Notes under the pieces: generated by a model
Told to the model about the DNA's origin: nothing
Databases searched by the model: none
What the model saw: the letters and a program-made list of their open reading frames with translations, nothing else
Made by a program: the position numbers and the translations under genes
DNA from: Baffinella frigidus
Taxonomy: Eukaryota; Cryptophyceae; Cryptomonadales; Baffinellaceae
Assembly: GCA_026770585.1 (NCBI GenBank)
Contig: MU646927.1
Coordinates: 33,695-43,922 of the forward strand
DNA length: 10,228 nucleotides
Reading direction: 5' to 3'
Part shown: in pieces, positions 7,378 through 10,228 of the stretch
Numbering within the stretch: the first letter of the stretch is position 1
How the letters are laid out: every line of letters starts with the position of its first letter

Positions 7378-7751
7378 ACCATTGAAAACTGAATCAGTTC
7401 CTTTTCAATAGAAGGTTGAATAGGTGAAGTGTGTTACTGCATAGTAAATTCAATTAGGCCTCCCAAATAAATGAAAACGCTAATTAGGGAACTGATTCAA
7501 TCATCTTCTGAGATGAAATCAGCCTGCGCGGAAGGTGTGAAGGCATGCCGCGCGAGCTCTCCGATCTCTGATGATTCACTGACAGGATTCCTTACAACTA
7601 CTTATAGGCGCTCTCCCTTGGAGCCCTTTTACCCGAGGCGGGCCCGTCCAGGACCCGGTCCTCACAGAAGGGCAGTCTTTGAAGACCTAGTCTAGGACGA
7701 TAGCCCCCGAATACAGTTGATCTAACGGCCCGAGGCGGGCTCGTCCTGGAT
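7378..7751. other. About 370-bp spacer with a CCCGAGGCGGGC repeat
   Basis: An open frame of 74 codons runs from 7471 to 7695, but its composition and sequence show no known domain and I do not call it a gene. CCCGAGGCGGGCCCGTCC (about 7632) recurs as CCCGAGGCGGGCTCGTCC (about 7730). Confidence 0.4.
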
Positions 7752-7834
7752 TACAGGAGTACCTCGCAACACCCTTGCTCGAGGGTTAGTCAACCCTCCG
7801 GTACTAACTTAAAACCACGCAGGGGTCGAATCCG
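7752..7834 (+). repeat. Repeat G, copy 2 (internally shorter)
   Basis: TACAGGAGTACCTCG, CACCCTTGCTCGAGGGT, GTCAACCCTC and CACGCAGGGGTCGAATCCG match 6734-6867 with about 50 bp fewer inside. The hairpin is reduced to GAGGGTT/AACCCTC. Confidence 0.65.
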
Positions 7835-7870
7835 GTCCTTATTCTTAAGTTACGGGTGCGTGTACACGAG

Positions 7871-7977
7871 GTATCCCTTAAGTGCCCATAGGGTGGATAT
7901 TCACCCTAACTCGCCCAAGGCAGGTCCTAGGGCCCTACGGTAGGGCGTATGAGCCTACTCGCCACTAAAGGGGTCCC
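7871..7977 (-). repeat. Foldback repeat F, copy 2
   Basis: The ends ATCCCTTAAGTGCC and GCCACTAAAGGGGT are imperfect inverted repeats. The right part (GTAGGGCGTATGAGCCTACT) is the reverse complement of the segment at about 4997-5030. An internal GGGT..ATATT..ACCC hairpin lies near 7890-7915. Confidence 0.6.
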
Positions 7978-8020
7978 TGCAGGCCATCGCACAGACAGCA
8001 CGAGAGCGCAGCGCAGGTAC

Positions 8021-8110
8021 TGAGAGGACAGTTGACTAATGCTGGCCACCTCGGCCACTTATGGCGACAAGTGGACCCTACTAAGTGGACCGCACTAAGT
8101 GGATCACTCT
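8021..8110. mobile_element. Candidate 90-bp insertion flanked by CAGGYAC
   Basis: The locus around 7995-8310 is homologous to about 8860-8945. The latter lacks these 90 bp: its CACAGGTACATCCTGTTTTA is interrupted here. CAGGTAC (8014-8020) and CAGGCAC (8111-8117) flank the insert like a 7-bp target duplication. CTGAGAG and CTCTCAG mark its edges. AAGTGGA occurs three times inside. Confidence 0.5.
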
Positions 8111-8153
8111 CAGGCACGTCCTGTTTTACTCAGCCCCAACACCCACCCGCCCC

Positions 8154-8278
8154 TACAGGGGTACCTCACTCATAAGAAACTGCCCCCCCCCCCCTAGGAT
8201 CACCATAGGGCCCTAGGCATAGTCCTACTGTAGGCTCCTAGGAGGGGGCGGTTTCTTATGAGCTGAGGTACCCCTGTA
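8154..8278 (+). mobile_element. MITE, full-length, with related empty site
   Basis: The core 8156-8276 begins CAGGGGTACCTCaCTCATAA and ends with the near-perfect complement. It is flanked by TA on both sides. The same flanking sequence occurs without the element at 8911-8930, where a single TA is present, which shows precise insertion with TA duplication. A TA target is typical of Tc1/mariner-type transposases. No coding capacity. Confidence 0.92.
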
Positions 8279-8340
8279 GTTGCCAGTGCCATCGTTCTTG
8301 CCACCCCATGTACATGCGATCAAGGTGAGTCTCTGCGGAC

Positions 8341-8463
8341 TACAGGGGTACCTCGCTCATAAGAAACCGCCCCCCCCCCTAGGGACCACCATAGGGCCCT
8401 AGGCATAGCCCTACTGTAGGGTCCTAGGGGGGGACGGTTTCTTATGAGCGAGGTACCCCTGTA
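8341..8463 (+). mobile_element. MITE, full-length, best-preserved arms
   Basis: TACAGGGGTACCTCGCTCAT and its exact complement form the ends, followed inwards by AAGAAACCG and a C-run paired with a G-run. The whole ~123-bp element is close to one long palindrome. It lies 62 bp from the previous copy in the same orientation. Confidence 0.92.
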
Positions 8464-8513
8464 CCACGCCGTCGCAACAACCCTGCGAGAAATCTGGGGA
8501 CACGCCCCGTGAA

Positions 8514-8600
8514 GGAATCCTTGAGGTCCTTGAGGTTCTTCGAGCTCCCAACATAGGCGGACACTGGAACTTGTTCTGCAGAAAAGCCATGCTTCCACCC
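8514..8600 (-). repeat. Dispersed repeat R, copy 4
   Basis: Reverse complement of copies 2 and 3: CCTTGAGGTTCTTCGAGCTC, CCAACATAGGCGGACACTGG and TTCTGCAGAAAAGCCATGCT. The minus-strand frame from the ATG at 8590 reads MAFLQNKFQCPPMLGARRT and stays open beyond it. Confidence 0.75.
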
Positions 8601-8745
8601 TGAGTGACTTTACACGGGGCTTGCCCCCAACGAAAGGACACACCACCCACTCGAGGCTAGAAGTGTGACTATTTTAAAAGTTTTAACTTTACAAGTCCTT
8701 TACAAGTCGACCGCCGTGTAGTATTTTTCACACAAATAGGGTCGT
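8601..8745. other. Spacer, no gene
   Basis: It contains a short ACAAGTC duplication near 8691 and 8702 and an AT-rich stretch. Nothing else is recognisable. Confidence 0.35.
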
Positions 8746-8787
8746 TTGGTCACGTATCTCGGGTTATAACCCGAAACACGCGACCAA
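8746..8787. repeat. 42-bp imperfect palindrome
   Basis: The two 21-nt arms meet at TATA. The centre CGGGTTATAACCCG is a perfect 14-bp palindrome and 18 of 21 arm positions pair. The TTGGTC / GACCAA ends are exact. Confidence 0.75.
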
Positions 8788-8859
8788 GCCTGCCCGTGAC
8801 TGGTACTAAATGTAACAACCCCATATTCAAAATGGTCCCACTTCCAGCCTCGAGTGGAC

Positions 8860-8945
8860 ACCGCAAGAACACGCAGCACAGGTACATCCTGTTTTACTCA
8901 TTGCACCATCCGCCCCTAGTTGCCAGTGCCATCGTACTTGCCCCC
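8860..8945 (+). other. Empty-site homologue of the 8154 MITE locus
   Basis: CATCCTGTTTTACTC, CCGCCCCTAGTTGCCAGTGC and CATCGTACTTGCC match the flanks of the MITE at 8154-8278. Here the TA at 8917-8918 is uninterrupted. The segment is a diverged duplicate of about 7995-8310 lacking both inserts. Confidence 0.85.
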
Positions 8946-8978
8946 AGGCAGCTCGTACGGCTCCATTCTCCGCACCTG

Positions 8979-9267
8979 GTTTAGGGTTTAGGGTTTAGGG
9001 TTTAGGGTTTAGGGTTTGGGGTTTAGGGTTTAGGGTTTAGGGTTTAGGTTTTTTGGGGTTGGGGTCTAGGGGTTGGGGTTTGAGGTTTGAGGTTTGTGGT
9101 TTGTGGTTTGTGGTTTATTTAGGGTTTATTTAGGGTTTATGTAGGGTTTATTGAGGGTTTATTTAGGGTTTATGTAGGGTTTATGTAGGGTTTATGTAGG
9201 GTTTATTTAGTGTTTATTTAGTGTTTATTTAGGGTTTATTTAGGGTTTATTTAGGGTTTATTGGGGG
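8979..9267 (+). repeat. Telomere-like array with 11-mer block
   Basis: TTTAGGG units come first, then TTTGAGG and TTTGTGG heptamers (about 9079-9113), then exactly fourteen 11-nt units of the TTTATTTAGGG / TTTATGTAGGG type (9114-9267). G-rich strand on +. Confidence 0.92.
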
Positions 9268-9275
9268 TTCCGCAC

Positions 9276-9348
9276 CTTGGGCACCAACCCGTGGTACTCC
9301 TCGGTCCCGTACCACTTGCTGTTGTCGCCGCCCCCGCCGTTGCCGTAC
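9276..9348 (-). other. Exon-like fragment inside telomere-like array
   Basis: On the minus strand CTAG precedes 9348 and GTGCGG follows 9276, so acceptor and donor dinucleotides bound 73 nt. In one frame these encode GNGGGGDNSKWYGTEEYHGL then VPK, a coding-like mix rich in G, Y and W, with GC-rich third positions as in the real exons of this window. I do not recognise the family. It could be a captured gene fragment, a genuine exon of a gene with telomere-repeat introns, or chance. Confidence 0.4.
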
Positions 9349-9352
9349 CTAG

Positions 9353-9510
9353 GGGGTTTGGGTTTAGGGTTTAGGGTTTAGGGTGTAGGATTTAGGGTTT
9401 AGGGTTTAGGGTTTAGGGTTTAGGGTTTAGGGTTCAGTGTTCAGTGTTCAGTGTTCAGTGTTTAGGGTTTAGAACTTGGGTTGGAGGGTGCAGGGTTTGA
9501 GGGTTTAGGG
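9353..9510 (+). repeat. Telomere-like array, right block
   Basis: TTTAGGG units with a block of four exact TTCAGTG heptamers (9433-9460), then a degenerate tail. Same orientation as the others. Confidence 0.9.
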
Positions 9511-9528
9511 ATGTGCTGGGTCCACTAG

Positions 9529-9612
9529 CCCTTTAGGCCCTTGAGGTTTTAATTTCGCCCAACATAGCCCAACGACACGCCCTTCCGTAGAAAGGACTGC
9601 AGAGAAAGCATC
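9529..9612 (-). repeat. Dispersed repeat R, copy 5 (diverged)
   Basis: TTTAGGCCCTTGAGGTTTT, CCCAACATAG, ACTGCAGAGAAAGCAT keep the order of copy 4. It follows a telomere-like array, as copy 3 does. Confidence 0.5.
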
Positions 9613-9657
9613 AGAACGCCCCACGTGGGGTCAGCTTTCACATTTGCAGGCGAGCAC

Positions 9658-9781
9658 TACAGGGGTACATCTCCCATAAGAAGCCGCACCCTTCGAGGGA
9701 CCTACAGTAGGCCAATACCTAGGGCCCTACGGTGGTCCTGGGGGGGGGGGGGCGGCTTCTTATGAGCGAGGTCACCCTGTA
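9658..9781 (-). mobile_element. MITE, full-length, diverged ends
   Basis: TA-bounded with CAGGGGTACATCTCCCATAA at the left and CTTATGAGCGAGGTCACCCT at the right. The interior matches the 7257 copy (CTACAGTAGG, CCTAGGGCCCTACGGTGG), so it is in the reverse orientation. End substitutions suggest an older copy. Confidence 0.85.
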
Positions 9782-9789
9782 CACGTCCG

Positions 9790-9862
9790 GCTAAGGAGAG
9801 CGAGCGGGACAAGGAGAGAGAGCGACATAGAGAGCGAGAGAGGGACAGCGAGAGAGAGGTTC
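9790..9862 (+). repeat. Purine-rich low-complexity tract, RE/RD-coding in one frame
   Basis: From about 9796 the plus strand reads KESERDKERERHRERERDSE before a stop soon after. Such dipeptide runs occur in splicing-factor-like proteins, but GA-rich simple sequence gives them for free. GCT.ACTGGCTCTCGAGGC follows here and again at 10091. Confidence 0.45.
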
Positions 9863-9962
9863 GCTGACTGGCTCTCGAGGCTCTCGCGGGGACGGGTGTG
9901 TTCGGGAGAGCAAGGGCGCTGCTGATTTCATCTCGGAAGAAGACACACTCTGTCCAGATTTA
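9863..9962. other. Spacer, no gene
   Basis: Nothing recognisable except CTGGCTCTCGAGGC, which recurs near 10096. Confidence 0.3.
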
Positions 9963-10040
9963 TGCTATCTTAAGCCTTAGTTTTATGCCTAAAATAGCAC
10001 ACCAGCCCTTATCTTAAGCTTTGGAAGCCTAGGATAGCAG
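9963..10040. repeat. Two-copy repeat with TATCTTAAGC and ATAGCA
   Basis: Units 9963-9999 and 10007-10040 share TATCTTAAGC and GCCTA..ATAGCA/G. In the first, TGCTAT pairs with ATAGCA. Confidence 0.5.
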
Positions 10041-10128
10041 GACAGATTCTTTCGTGTTTCGAAATTAGATTCGTTAGGAGGGGGAGGCGCGCTCACTGGC
10101 TCTCGAGGCGGACGAGCATCAGAGCGAG

Positions 10129-10228
10129 ATGGAGAGGGAGTGGGAGTGGGAGAGGGAGTGGGAGATGGAGCGGGAGAGGGAGGGGGAGGGAGAGAGAGAG
10201 AGAGAGAAAGCGTGTGTGTGAGGGAGGG
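10129..10228 (+). repeat. GA-rich tract, open to the window edge
   Basis: From an ATG at 10129 the frame reads MEREWEWEREWEMERERE and on, open to the end of the window. The (GAG + RGG) period-6 pattern and final GA dinucleotide run are simple-sequence repeats. A coding exon cannot be excluded but is not supported. Confidence 0.4.

Noticed and set aside
7471-7695. 74-codon open frame
   Set aside because: No recognisable domain, no splice context, and it lies in a repeat-rich stretch; length is compatible with chance in GC-rich DNA.
8320-8650. Overlapping minus-strand frames with the peptide RGTSLIRN
   Set aside because: These are translations through the MITE ends and repeat R. The same peptide appears wherever a MITE end is translated, so it is not a gene.
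4289-9510. CRISPR-like array
   Set aside because: The regular repeats are contiguous telomere-like units without unique spacers, in an intron-containing eukaryotic context.

Overview
This window looks like nuclear DNA of a eukaryote, most likely an alga or another protist with plant-type telomeres. The reasons are spliceosomal introns in two housekeeping-type genes, GC-rich coding exons, and large arrays of TTTAGGG-type repeats. TTTAGGG telomeres occur in green algae and plants, cryptophytes, chlorarachniophytes, dinoflagellates and some others. I lean weakly towards a cryptophyte-like alga, but the window does not prove it.

The left third (about 120-3645) is genic. Two genes stand head to head around a 151-bp shared promoter holding a perfect 14-bp palindrome with a CACGTG core. 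Leftwards runs a lysine-rich gene of the style cell-cycle inhibitor 1 (SCI1)-like family, rebuilt here from four exons (168 residues). Rightwards runs RPL35 (ribosomal protein uL29, 123 residues), rebuilt from three exons, the first contributing only the ATG. The 3' half of the SCI1-like gene is rearranged. Its terminal exon is present twice, each copy is preceded by a copy of an intronic segment with a conserved stem-loop, and an inverted, decayed copy of the shared promoter plus exon 1 lies inside intron 3.

From 3646 to the right edge I find no complete gene. This part looks like repeat-rich subtelomere. It holds an array of GGTCCGC hairpins (3738-4090), several telomere-like arrays all in the same orientation (G-rich strand = +, so a chromosome end would be expected to the right), five dispersed copies of an approximately 90-bp repeat mostly next to those arrays, two further foldback families, and a family of ~120-bp palindromic MITE-like elements with CAGGGGTACC ends flanked by TA. 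One MITE copy (8154-8278) has a matching empty site in the same window (8917-8918), which directly shows TA target duplication. A 73-nt exon-like fragment sits inside a telomere-like array (9276-9348). The right end is purine-rich low-complexity DNA that could encode an RE/RD-type repeat but is not a supported gene.

The two genes probably share transcription initiation: one makes a ribosomal protein, the other a probable nuclear protein linked to proliferation or RNA processing in relatives. The rest appears shaped by telomere-repeat drift, short non-autonomous transposons and segmental duplication.
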